In this document: piece by piece, positions 8,152-17,037 of the stretch
How the letters are laid out: every line of letters starts with the position of its first letter
How positions within the stretch are numbered: position 1 is the first letter of the stretch
From: JAXLZZ01 sp046350675
GTDB lineage: Bacteria; Patescibacteriota; Saccharimonadia; Saccharimonadales; UBA4665
Direction: 5' to 3'
NCBI GenBank assembly: GCA_046350675.1
Contig: JAXLZZ010000004.1
Location: forward strand, 62,001-126,000
DNA length: 64,000 bases
Position numbers and translations under genes: made by a program
The notes under the pieces: generated by a model
Seen by the model: the letters and a program-made list of their open reading frames with translations, nothing else
What the model was told of the DNA's origin: nothing
Database searches by the model: none

Positions 8152-9210
8152 ATGAAGATAGCCGTAGTGACCTGTTATGACCAGCAAGACTACGTCCGTG
8201 CTAACGCCCTAAAAAAAGGCCTCCACTCAGCCAAAGGCGTAGAAGTTATTGAGCTCGCCAACGAAAGTCCTGGTTTGCAACGCTATCTTGAGACGTCGTT
8301 CAAAATCCTCAAAGCCCGCTTTACCAGCAAACCCGATGCTTACCTTATAACCTTCCGTGGGTACGAAATGCTGCTCTACATGGTTCTCACACTCGTTCGT
8401 AAGCCAATTATTTTTGATGAATTAGTTAACTTTACTGAATGGATGGATGAACACCGCATGATCCGACGAGGCACCATCCCATATAAACTGTTTCGGAAAT
8501 GGTACGCCTGGCAGGCCCGTCGCTGCCGCATTATTTTGGCCGATACTGATGCTCACGCGAAATATTCAGCCGAGCTTAATGGTCTAAGCCTGGATCGCTA
8601 TGCGACTATTCCAGTAGGTAATAACGAAGAAGTCTTTGGCTACGACCCAAACGCTACTCCCACTACGCCATTTACCGTGTTTTATTACGGCCATATGCGC
8701 CCGCTGCACGGATTAGAGTATGTTCTCGAAGCTGCTGTACTGCTAAAAGGCGTACCCGGCATCAAATTCCACTTTGTTGGTGGCGGCAAAGAGGCAGAAG
8801 AAGCCTGTGATGCCGCCGCAAACCAGGGTGCCAACATCTTTTATCAAAAGTGGGTTAACTTTGATCATCTTCCGGCTATTGCCTCAACTGCTGGCCTAAC
8901 CGTCGGCGGCCCATTTGGTGATACACTGCAGTCGCAATTTGTTGTAACGGGGAAGACGTATCAATTCCTAAGCCTGGGTGTGCCAGTTTTAATCGGCAAA
9001 AACGAGGTCAATGAAGATTTTGTAGATAAAAAGAACTGCTTGATGGTGCCGCAAGCCAATGCTGACCGAATTGCCGAAGCAGTCCGCTGGGCGTACAGCC
9101 ATCCAGAAGAAATGCAGTACATTGCCGCTAAAGGCCACGAGCTGTACAAACAAAAGTTCTCCCAAAAACAAATCAACGACCTAGTTGCAAAACTCGTCGC
9201 CCAACTTTAA
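8152..9210 (+). CDS. Glycosyltransferase, GT4-like
   Basis: 352 residues with the two-domain GT-B layout. The C-terminal half has FTVFYYGHMRPLHGLEYVLE, FHFVGGGKEAEE and a late GVPVLIGKNEVNEDF segment, as in GT4 enzymes. The N-terminal half lacks a signal peptide, so it acts on the cytoplasmic side. It probably transfers sugars to a lipid-linked or cell-surface glycan; donor and acceptor are unknown. It is not in an operon with the genes around it. Confidence 0.75.
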   Translation: MKIAVVTCYDQQDYVRANALKKGLHSAKGVEVIELANESPGLQRYLETSFKILKARFTSKPDAYLITFRGYEMLLYMVLTLVRKPIIFDELVNFTEWMDEHRMIRRGTIPYKLFRKWYAWQARRCRIILADTDAHAKYSAELNGLSLDRYATIPVGNNEEVFGYDPNATPTTPFTVFYYGHMRPLHGLEYVLEAAVLLKGVPGIKFHFVGGGKEAEEACDAAANQGANIFYQKWVNFDHLPAIASTAGLTVGGPFGDTLQSQFVVTGKTYQFLSLGVPVLIGKNEVNEDFVDKKNCLMVPQANADRIAEAVRWAYSHPEEMQYIAAKGHELYKQKFSQKQINDLVAKLVAQL

Positions 9211-9223
9211 TAGTTCGTTGTTG

Positions 9224-9268
9224 GTAGTTCGGAGTTCGTCGAACTAAGAACCACGAACTTCGAACTAC
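9224..9268. repeat. Inverted repeat between genes
   Basis: The arms GTAGTTCGGAGTTCGT (9224-9239) and ACGAACTTCGAACTAC (9253-9268) pair with one mismatch around a 13-base loop. There is no T-run after the stem, so it is not a standard terminator. A related string (CGTAGTTCGAAGTTCGAAG) occurs near 40450, so this is probably a small dispersed repeat. Confidence 0.6.
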
Positions 9269-9297
9269 AGTGTTTATAGGCTATAATCATAAGCAAG

Positions 9298-10488
9298 ATG
9301 TCGAAAAAGCAAAAAGTACTAGTGGTGGGCGGTGGTTTTGGTGGCGTAAAGGCTGCTCTAGAATTATGCAAAGATGATCGCTTTGACGTAACGCTACTCG
9401 ACGACGACCATGAGCTTCGCTACTATCCAACGCTGTACCGCACAGCCACCGGCGGCGCACGCCGCAACTCCAGCATCCCATTTGATCGTATTTTTCAGGG
9501 CAGAAATATCACCTTTGCCACCGGCGTAGCAAAAACACTCGATCGCAAAGCCAAAACCATTACTACCGAAGATGGTAAACAGTATCCATATGAGATATTA
9601 ATCTTGGCGCTAGGCGTCGTAACGAACTATTTTGGTATTCCAGGCCTACCGGAGTATTCATACAGCATCAAAAGCCAAGATGAAGTTGCGCGCTTCAAAA
9701 AGCATCTGCATCAGCAACTCATCGACGAGCGAAAACCTGATCTGAACTATGTCATCGTAGGCGCCGGCCCAACCGGTATCGAACTGGCCGGCGCATTGCC
9801 TGATTACATCAAACAGGTGATGAAAAAACATAATCTACCCAAACACAAGATCCACATCGACCTTATAGAAGCCGGCCCACGACTGCTGCCGCGCTTACCA
9901 AAACACACTGCCAACCGAGTTCGTCGTCAGTTGCGACGCCTCGGCATCAAATTGTATTTCAACAGCGTGGTGCAGGGCCAAAGTGCCGATGAGCTAACGG
10001 TAAATGGCAAGCCGATCCGCAGTCATACGGTAATTTGGACCGCCGGCGTTACCAACAACCCATTTTTCAAAGAAAACGGCTTTGCACTGATGGGGCGAGG
10101 GAAGGTAGCTGTCGATGCATACTTGCAGACCGACCCAGGCATTTATGTGCTTGGTGATAACGCCAACACGCCGTACAGCGGCTTAGCGCAAACTGCGCTG
10201 TATGATGGGGCTTTTGTGGCACACAACCTCAAGCGAATCGCTGATGGCAAAGACCCTAAGAATTATAATCCGCGCAAACCGGTGTCAGTCATACCTGCCG
10301 GGCCGCACTGGGCAGCAGTAGTCTGGGGTCGCTATCGATTCAATGGTTATTTGGGCTATCTTATCCGCGAAGCAGCCGATTTTGTTGGTTTCCAAGACCT
10401 AGAGCCGCTGGATAGGGCAGCGAAACAGTGGTATTCAGGCTTCAGCTACGACGACGACTGCGACCTCTGCGCCACCAAAACTCACTAG
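9298..10488 (+). CDS. ndh: Type II NADH dehydrogenase (NDH-2)
   Basis: 396 residues with two dinucleotide folds: FAD site VVGGGFGGVKAAL near residue 8 and NAD site VIVGAGPTGIELAGAL near 155. The conserved YVLGDNA and AQTALYDG segments match the FAD-binding end. NDH-2 oxidises NADH and reduces quinone at the membrane without pumping protons. In a genome with bo3 oxidase and F-ATPase this would be the main NADH entry point (inference). The tail carries a DDDCDLCAT motif with two cysteines. Its end overlaps the convergent next gene by 4 bp. Confidence 0.88.
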   Translation: MSKKQKVLVVGGGFGGVKAALELCKDDRFDVTLLDDDHELRYYPTLYRTATGGARRNSSIPFDRIFQGRNITFATGVAKTLDRKAKTITTEDGKQYPYEILILALGVVTNYFGIPGLPEYSYSIKSQDEVARFKKHLHQQLIDERKPDLNYVIVGAGPTGIELAGALPDYIKQVMKKHNLPKHKIHIDLIEAGPRLLPRLPKHTANRVRRQLRRLGIKLYFNSVVQGQSADELTVNGKPIRSHTVIWTAGVTNNPFFKENGFALMGRGKVAVDAYLQTDPGIYVLGDNANTPYSGLAQTALYDGAFVAHNLKRIADGKDPKNYNPRKPVSVIPAGPHWAAVVWGRYRFNGYLGYLIREAADFVGFQDLEPLDRAAKQWYSGFSYDDDCDLCATKTH

Positions 10489-11162
10489 CCTGCGTTCTTC
10501 GTTGCATCCCGTCGGCCTAGACGAATATTAATAGTCTTTCCGGAAACTTTTCGTGTATTTTTTTCGCTGCTCTCTCGAACAAAGTTAAATCCAGCCTGTC
10601 TACGCTCAATCTCGGTAACAATTTCTGCTTTATATGCAAAGGGCGTAATGATGCCTTTAACTGTTCGTTCGCCTTCAAGTTCCTGATCAACAAGCAACCA
10701 ACCATGTCCGGGCTCAAACACCACTTCATCAAGCAGCACACCTTTTGCTTTATTATAAAATCGTGAGGTAGGTCGACGTTTTTCTTTCCATAGCTGCGCA
10801 TTGCCACTAAGTACATCGAGGTGATCGGGCAAAAAAGTGTCAAACTCTGCATTTAATTTTTCAAGACTCCTTTTGACAATTGCAAAGGGAAGAGTGGCTT
10901 CTTTGAGATACTTCTCGGCTTCTTCTTCTGAAGCAATATACTCAATACGAGAGGCAACGCCCACATCGCCTTCTTCTACGAGCCGTTCGTGCTCACTCAC
11001 TACGAAATCTTCATCACCTGTGCGTGCGATTACGTCATGGTGGCTAAACGTACCACTATATGGCATTTCTATTGTGGCCGCCTCTACATGATAGAATCCA
11101 AAAGAACCGATATATTTATCTGGCTTCTCACGAACATCAATTTCACCTTCTACGCAGTACAT
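10485..11162 (-). CDS. Hypothetical protein
   Basis: 225 residues, acidic, no membrane segment. No family is recognised with confidence. Several EVE/ERR strings and a beta-rich pattern (YCVEGEIDVREK, GERTVKGIITPF) slightly recall CYTH-type folds, but key motifs cannot be confirmed. The gene is convergent with ndh and overlaps it by 4 bp. It ends in a basic tail. Confidence 0.55.
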   Translation of the reverse strand: MYCVEGEIDVREKPDKYIGSFGFYHVEAATIEMPYSGTFSHHDVIARTGDEDFVVSEHERLVEEGDVGVASRIEYIASEEEAEKYLKEATLPFAIVKRSLEKLNAEFDTFLPDHLDVLSGNAQLWKEKRRPTSRFYNKAKGVLLDEVVFEPGHGWLLVDQELEGERTVKGIITPFAYKAEIVTEIERRQAGFNFVRESSEKNTRKVSGKTINIRLGRRDATKNAG

Positions 11163-11239
11163 ACAGCTCCTGTTATGGCTTAGAGTATACCGTACGCTCG
11201 GCGCACAACCATAAGCATCTTATGCATATGCTGGTTACG

Positions 11240-11689
11240 CTACTTTTCGTACCACATGTTGGTGTTGCCGGTGTGGGCGGCCTTCATGTTCTCGTAGCCA
11301 GTCTTAACTAGTTCTTCTAATACGTTCATATCGACATCGCTGAGCTTATTGATATACAGGCAGCTACCTTTGCTGGCTTTGTGTTTGCCGAGTTTGGCCA
11401 GCAGGTCAGGGTAGTTGTTGGCGCCGGGCATGATGTATATGGTGAGATTGGTTTTGCGCACTGAGAAAGCGGTGAGCATCCAGTCGCCCTCCTGGCTGCT
11501 TTTTTCGGATTTGTAGTGATACTGGCCGAAGCCGATGAGGCTTTTGCCCCACATTTTGGCTTGTTCGCCGGTGGCGTGTTTGAATAGTTCTAGCAGAACA
11601 AACCCATCCTTGCGTTTACCCTCATTCTCAACAGAGTTAATAAAGTCTTCAACACTGTCATCCGAAACCCGCGTCTTAATCTCACCCAT
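11240..11689 (-). CDS. DUF1801 family protein
   Basis: 149 residues with the DUF1801 pattern: GKSLIGFGQYHYKSE, then an LTAFSVRKTNLTIYIMP strand, then LGKHKASKGSCLYINKLSD. Family members are small cytosolic proteins of unknown role. Both ends look complete. Confidence 0.8.
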   Translation of the reverse strand: MGEIKTRVSDDSVEDFINSVENEGKRKDGFVLLELFKHATGEQAKMWGKSLIGFGQYHYKSEKSSQEGDWMLTAFSVRKTNLTIYIMPGANNYPDLLAKLGKHKASKGSCLYINKLSDVDMNVLEELVKTGYENMKAAHTGNTNMWYEK

Positions 11690-11742
11690 ACTCTATTTAT
11701 ACCACTTTTACATATTGATCGTTGAGGCATAGAATAATAAAT

Positions 11743-13209
11743 ATGTTTATACGTGAGTTGTCTATAAGTAATTTTAAAGGCTTCAAAGGGACACACGTTT
11801 TGAAGTTTGATAAGAACTTGGCGTTTTTTGTTGGTGAGAACAATAGCGGAAAGTCTACAATTTTTGAAGCGATTGATTTTCTGAAATCAGGAGTACCAAA
11901 AAACAAGAAAATCAATAATCTGCAAAATAAAAATACCGATAAACCAATTACTGTAGAGGCGTTGATTCAAGAAGATATATCTGACGTAGTAGCAGACTTT
12001 TCCGAAAAGAAATATCTACCATACATCTACGAAATTGATGGCGTAGAGACAATTCGCGCAAAGCGCACGTCTGAAGAAGGTATTGTCTTGCAGGGTAAAA
12101 GAGAAATTCCGATTACTGTGAAAAAAATCACCCTTTGGAATCCCAAAACGAGTCAATTTGAAAATCCAACGGGAATAGACTCTGCGTTTGGCTCCTTAAT
12201 TGAAACTCAGTTTATTTGGGCAGATACGAATCCTGACGACATAACCGATTTTGGATCTACAAAAATATGTGGCAGACTTTTAAACGCTGCGATTGGCGAT
12301 TTTTTTGATACAGATACCTGGCTAGACTTTACAAAGCAGCACGACGCAACATTTCACCAAGGGAAAGACAGTTTAACTACGCGTACTAAGAAACTCGCCA
12401 AAGAGATTGAAAGCATTATCGTTGATCAATACGGCAAGGCTGGTGTTAGCTTTAATTTTGAGCTCCCTGACGCCAGTAGCTTCGTGAAGTCCGGCAATAT
12501 TAATCTTGATGACGGCACAGAGACAAGCAGCAAAGACAAAGGAACCGGCATGCAGAGAGCATTAGCACTGGCATTAGTTCAGGTTTATGCAGATGTGTTA
12601 ACAAAACATCCTGAGGATCCGAAGAAGACAAAACCATTATTCTTATTCGTTGATGAACCAGAGACCTTCCTGCACCCTCGCGCGCAAGAAAAATTACTTG
12701 CAGCACTTACTAAAATCTCAGAGATTAGACAAGTGTTCGTTGCTACTCACTCTCCATATTTACTCAAAAAGTTTGATCCAAAAAATCATATGCTTTATCT
12801 CTGCGAGCAGTCTGCAAACTCAAATAACGCAAAAGCATCGGACTCCTTGAATCTCTTTGGTGCGAGTAGCCCTACATGGGGTGAGATTAATTACTCAGCT
12901 TATGGGCTGCATTCAGTTGAGTTCCACAACGAACTATATGGATTCGTACAAGCGAAAGCTATTCTCCAAAGTAGTGACAATGAATCTTTAAAGGAGTTTG
13001 ATAATTTCTTGGCTAGCCATTCAATCGCTAAAGACTTGGACTGGACTCATGAGCTCGCAGCAGGAGATAAAACATACAAAGTAACACTGCAAACCTATAT
13101 CAGGAACTCTATTCATCATCCAGAGAACACTAAGAATACCACGTACACATCTGAACAGCTTAAGAATTCGATACAGCAGCTTATCAAGATTCTCACCACC
13201 GTAACTTGA
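11743..13209 (+). CDS. AAA/OLD-like ATPase with RNxxHH C-terminus
   Basis: The start chosen is ATG 11743 (MFIRELSISNFKGF); a TTG 21 bases earlier is also in frame. Residues 1-360 form an SMC/OLD-like ATPase: Walker A GENNSGKST, Walker B LFLFVDEPETFLHP and the ATHSPYLL switch. The remaining ~130 residues show no TOPRIM motif. They end with a helical segment containing RNSIHH, which fits the HEPN Rx4H pattern (inference). The gene is clearly richer in A/T than the next one, hinting at transfer. The 23-bp gap to the helicase gene suggests co-transcription. The arrangement recalls OLD ATPase-UvrD defence pairs such as Gabija, but the parts differ. Confidence 0.75.
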   Translation: MFIRELSISNFKGFKGTHVLKFDKNLAFFVGENNSGKSTIFEAIDFLKSGVPKNKKINNLQNKNTDKPITVEALIQEDISDVVADFSEKKYLPYIYEIDGVETIRAKRTSEEGIVLQGKREIPITVKKITLWNPKTSQFENPTGIDSAFGSLIETQFIWADTNPDDITDFGSTKICGRLLNAAIGDFFDTDTWLDFTKQHDATFHQGKDSLTTRTKKLAKEIESIIVDQYGKAGVSFNFELPDASSFVKSGNINLDDGTETSSKDKGTGMQRALALALVQVYADVLTKHPEDPKKTKPLFLFVDEPETFLHPRAQEKLLAALTKISEIRQVFVATHSPYLLKKFDPKNHMLYLCEQSANSNNAKASDSLNLFGASSPTWGEINYSAYGLHSVEFHNELYGFVQAKAILQSSDNESLKEFDNFLASHSIAKDLDWTHELAAGDKTYKVTLQTYIRNSIHHPENTKNTTYTSEQLKNSIQQLIKILTTVT

Positions 13210-13232
13210 AAATTCAGGTTACAATATAGGGA

Positions 13233-16200
13233 ATGGGGATATTTGAGGATGAGTATGGGCGGCTTAATGAGGCACAGAGGCAGGCGGTAGATAGTACCGA
13301 GGGACCGGTGCTGGTTATTGCCGGGCCAGGAACGGGTAAGACGCAGCTGCTGAGCATGCGTGTGGCTAATATCCTTCGCAAGAATGATGTGTCACCGGGG
13401 AATGTGTTGTGTCTGACCTTTACTGATAACGCGGCGAGGAATATGCGTGATCGGCTTAGTACGATTATCGGGCAGTCGGCGTATCATGTGGCGATTCACA
13501 CCTTCCATAGTTTTGGTGCGGATATTATCAATCAATATCCTGACTACTTTACCGATCGGCAGTTGCTGCAGCAGGTGGATGAGTTGGGGCGTTATGAGTT
13601 ATTGCACGATATTTTTGAGGGGTTGCCGCACAGTAATCCGTTGAGCGTGAAGGTGGGCGAGGATTATATCTTCCTACGGGATACATTAAGCACCATTAGC
13701 TGGCTCAAACAGAATGCCTTGAGTCCAGATGAGCTGCGAGAGGTTATTACCAATAATCAACAGTTCATTGAAGCTACGAGTAAGGAGCTGGCGGAGACCT
13801 TTGCGGCTACGGCATCGCCTAAGTTATTACCAAAGTATGAAAAATTCCTGAAATCTATACAGAAACAAGCGACGGGCAAACGCTACTTTGGTTTTCCAGA
13901 ATACGCCACCGAAGCCGCCAACGAGCTACAGAAGGCCATAGAAGAAACGCCGGCCGATGGCCGCTACGCCAAACCAATCACCGCTTGGCGCAATGCCTGG
14001 TGCAAGAAGGACGGTGACGGCAAGTATGTCTACAAAGACGCTGGAGCCAGCCTACGCAAGCTTCAGGCCGTTGCAGACGCCTATGAGGCCTTGCTGGCGA
14101 GTATGGCTTCCAAGGGGCTCTATGATTTTGACGACATGGTTGTGGAAGCGGTGCACGCCATGGAGGATGATGATGAGCTGCGGTTTAACCTGCAAGAGCG
14201 CTATCAGTATATTTTGGTGGATGAGTTTCAGGATACCAACAAGGCGCAACTGCGCATTATATCGGCGCTGGGTGATAACCCGGTGCACGAAAATCGGCCA
14301 AATATTATGGCGGTTGGCGATGATGATCAGGCTATTTATGCGTTCCAGGGTGCAGAAGTATCAAATATGGTGGCCTTTGCTCGGCAATACCGTGAGCCGG
14401 AGCTGATTGCGCTGGAGGAGAACTTCCGCTCAAACGCCCAAATTTTGGAACTGAGCTCGAAGGTATCAGCACAGATCCAAGACCGCCTGGAATCAACCGT
14501 ACCAAATGCTACCAAGCAGCTGACAGCCCGCAAAACGTACGAGGTAGACGAACTCGATCATACAAACTTTGCCAGCGAGCTGGCGCAATATGATTGGATT
14601 GCGAGTGAAATCGGTAGCTTACTCAAAAAGGGTATGAAGCCCCAAGAAATTGCCGTGATTGCACCGCGACATAAGTATTTGGAGCGATTGATGCCGTATC
14701 TTGGCCAGCAGCATATTCCCGTAGCCTACGAACGACGAGAGAATATCCTCGATGCACCGATAATCTTGCAAATCAGCACTATGGCAGAACTTATTGTTGC
14801 TATTGCTGATAATCGTCAGGATGACGTTGATAGTTTGTTTGCCGAAGTCTTGAGCTATGACTTTTGGGGTATTGATGCAGAAACACTAGTGGAGCTTAGT
14901 CTTAGCACCTACAACAGCCATAAACACTGGTTAGAAACACTTACAAAGCACAAGGATGCAACTATTACAGCGATTGCCGCCTGGTTTGTAGAGCTGGCCA
15001 AGCACAGCAGTTTAGAGCCAATGGAGTATGTACTTGATCAGCTAATCGGCACGACACCGGATGGGGTTGATAGCGAATATGATGATGGGGTAGTGCCAAA
15101 AGCCAAAGTAGGCACGTTTGTATCGCCGCTGCGGGTCTACTACTTCCCGCCAGAGCGCTACGAGCAGGCGACCGACAGTTATTTAACCCTTTTGGGGCAA
15201 TTATCTACCTTACGGCAACGCTTGCGTCAGTGGCAGCCAGATCGCACGTTGCAAATTAAAGATTATGTAGAATTTGTTGCACTGCATCGCAGCGCCAAGC
15301 TCAAGATTGTCGACAGCAACCCCCACACCCAAACAACCAATGCCGTGCAGGTGATGACGGCCTATAAAGCCAAAGGCCTGGAGTTTGAAGTTGTGTTTGT
15401 GATTAATGCCCAGGACGAGGTGTGGGGCCCGACTGCACGCAGTGGCAGCCAGCGTATTGCCTTGCCACTCAATTTACCAATCGCACCGGCAGGCGATAGC
15501 GACGACGATAAGCTGCGCCTGTTCTTTGTAGCACTGACGCGTGCCAAGCACACACTGCATATCACCAGCTACAGTCACACCCTGGAGAATAAACTGTCAC
15601 CAGCTTTAAGCTTCTTGATGGATGGAGAAGACTCAATTCACACCAGCGTGCAGCCAAAAACTGTTGATAAGCCTGCGCCCGTCGAAGCCCAAGAAATCTT
15701 AGCGACCGACTGGGCGTACCGCTATCGTCAAATTATCGCTGACAAGCCAAGCCTGCTAGAGCCAATACTCGAAACGTACAAGTTAAGCGTGACGCATCTC
15801 AATAACTTTATCGATATCAGAGACGGTGGGCCAGAATACTTCTTGCTACATAACTTACTCCGCTTCCCAGAAGCCATATCACAATCAGCTGCCTACGGTG
15901 ATGCGATGCATAAGACGCTGCAGTGGCTTGGCGTGGGCTATCGCAAGGATGGTGGGCTGCCATCGACAGCAAAAGCTCAAGAGTTCTTTAGCGACGCGCT
16001 CGCTCGTACCCATTTGAGGCCAACCGATCTCAAACGCCTTAATACACGTGGCCGGGAAGCTCTAGCTGTGTACTTAGACAAACGCTCCTCTGAATTCTCT
16101 ACGACCGATTTAATTGAACGCGGCTTCAACAATGAAGGCGTCGTAGTTGCCGAAGCTCGTTTGAGCGGCAAGATTGACAAGTTAAGCTTTACCGATCCAG

Positions 16201-16583
16201 GAACCGCTGTTGTTATTGACTTCAAAACCGGTAAGCCTGCTGGTTCATGGCAGGGCAAAGATGATTTTGAGAAAGTGAAGCTGCACAAATACCGACAGCA
16301 ATTGATGTTTTACAAACTGCTCGTTGAACAATCTGCTAACTTCGCCAAAAAGGTGAGGGTGCAGAGCGGGGCGCTTGAATTTGTGGAGGCTGATAGCGAA
16401 GGCAAGTTGATTGATAATTTATCTATCGAGTTCGATGATGCCGAGCTGGCGCACTTTACGAAACTCATTGGCGCAGTCTGGCAACACATCATGGATCTCA
16501 ACTTCCCAGACACCAGTGCCTACCCGCAAAACCTCAAAGGCATCCAGCAGTTCGAACAAGACCTCATCGACGGCACCATGTAA
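13233..16583 (+). CDS. UvrD/PcrA-like helicase with RecB-type nuclease domain
   Basis: 1116 residues. The superfamily 1 helicase has Walker A GPGTGKTQ (about 31-38), motif Ia TFTDNAARNMRDR, motif II LVDEFQDT, motif III GDDDQAIYAFQGA and motif VI LFFVALTRAKHTLHIT. The C-terminal ~250 residues look like a PD-(D/E)XK nuclease: GDAMHKTLQW, then LSGKIDKL, then VIDFKTGKP and a QLMFYK helix. The fusion matches AddA/RecB-like end-processing enzymes and may be the housekeeping double-strand-break enzyme. Alternatively, with the preceding ATPase, it could be part of a defence pair. Confidence 0.88.
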   Translation: MGIFEDEYGRLNEAQRQAVDSTEGPVLVIAGPGTGKTQLLSMRVANILRKNDVSPGNVLCLTFTDNAARNMRDRLSTIIGQSAYHVAIHTFHSFGADIINQYPDYFTDRQLLQQVDELGRYELLHDIFEGLPHSNPLSVKVGEDYIFLRDTLSTISWLKQNALSPDELREVITNNQQFIEATSKELAETFAATASPKLLPKYEKFLKSIQKQATGKRYFGFPEYATEAANELQKAIEETPADGRYAKPITAWRNAWCKKDGDGKYVYKDAGASLRKLQAVADAYEALLASMASKGLYDFDDMVVEAVHAMEDDDELRFNLQERYQYILVDEFQDTNKAQLRIISALGDNPVHENRPNIMAVGDDDQAIYAFQGAEVSNMVAFARQYREPELIALEENFRSNAQILELSSKVSAQIQDRLESTVPNATKQLTARKTYEVDELDHTNFASELAQYDWIASEIGSLLKKGMKPQEIAVIAPRHKYLERLMPYLGQQHIPVAYERRENILDAPIILQISTMAELIVAIADNRQDDVDSLFAEVLSYDFWGIDAETLVELSLSTYNSHKHWLETLTKHKDATITAIAAWFVELAKHSSLEPMEYVLDQLIGTTPDGVDSEYDDGVVPKAKVGTFVSPLRVYYFPPERYEQATDSYLTLLGQLSTLRQRLRQWQPDRTLQIKDYVEFVALHRSAKLKIVDSNPHTQTTNAVQVMTAYKAKGLEFEVVFVINAQDEVWGPTARSGSQRIALPLNLPIAPAGDSDDDKLRLFFVALTRAKHTLHITSYSHTLENKLSPALSFLMDGEDSIHTSVQPKTVDKPAPVEAQEILATDWAYRYRQIIADKPSLLEPILETYKLSVTHLNNFIDIRDGGPEYFLLHNLLRFPEAISQSAAYGDAMHKTLQWLGVGYRKDGGLPSTAKAQEFFSDALARTHLRPTDLKRLNTRGREALAVYLDKRSSEFSTTDLIERGFNNEGVVVAEARLSGKIDKLSFTDPGTAVVIDFKTGKPAGSWQGKDDFEKVKLHKYRQQLMFYKLLVEQSANFAKKVRVQSGALEFVEADSEGKLIDNLSIEFDDAELAHFTKLIGAVWQHIMDLNFPDTSAYPQNLKGIQQFEQDLIDGTM

Positions 16584-16587
16584 AAAT

Positions 16588-16853
16588 CCCTCGCCTTCAG
16601 CGAGGTGCCATGGCGGTTATTCGAGCATCGACACCCGTAGCCTGATTTGGTAGTTGTGGCAGCAACAATTATTGTTCGAGGATACTGCTGAGTGAGATTC
16701 CTATGGAATCTATAACGAGCGAGGCCGACCAGAGGGAGACATCCGAGACATTGTTGGTGTTACAGCTAGCAAGTCACGTGGAGGGTGTGCTCGGGAGTTT
16801 TTGCATACTTTTGTCGATACAAAAGTAGGAACTTGGTTCTTTGTTGAAAGAAC
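16588..16853 (+). ncRNA. Structured repeat RNA candidate, copy B
   Basis: Begins 5 bases after the helicase stop. The first hairpin is CCTCGC-CTTCA-GCGAGG (16589-16605), followed by CATGGC. The first end hairpin is TACTTTTGT-CGAT-ACAAAAGTA (16806-16827), different in sequence from copies A and C but fully paired. The second is GTTCTTT-GTTG-AAAGAAC (16836-16853). The rest of the 454-bp gap (16854-16913) is a tail shared with copy D, then a palindromic repeat and the aquaporin terminator. Nothing protein-coding is seen. Confidence 0.65.
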
Positions 16854-16913
16854 ATAAGAGAAAGCACTCCTAACAATCAGCACTACTTAATTAGCCTGCG
16901 TGCCGTGACTTTT

Positions 16914-16945
16914 GAGAGATCTCTCCGCTGCGGTCGAGATGACAG
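16914..16945. repeat. Palindromic (REP-like) repeat
   Basis: GAGAGATCTCTCCGCTGCGG followed by TCGAGATGACAG. Same family as the element at 8075. It terminates the shared tail of structured repeat copy B. Confidence 0.7.
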
Positions 16946-16993
16946 AACGAGAGTGGTCGGGATAATGAGGAAGGTTTCGGAGATGAAAGCAGT

Positions 16994-17016
16994 AAAAAAG
17001 AGCCCCGTAGGGCTCT
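16994..17016 (-). terminator. Rho-independent terminator of the aquaporin gene
   Basis: The stem AGAGCCC/GGGCTCT (16999-17016) with a four-base loop is followed on the minus strand by a run of six T, 22 bp beyond the aquaporin stop. Confidence 0.85.
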
Positions 17017-17037
17017 TTCATTGATTCTCGGAATATA

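Noticed and set aside
11743..16583. Naming the ATPase-helicase pair Gabija
   Set aside because: The ATPase has no TOPRIM nuclease domain and is shorter than GajA, and the helicase carries its own nuclease domain and is much longer than GajB.
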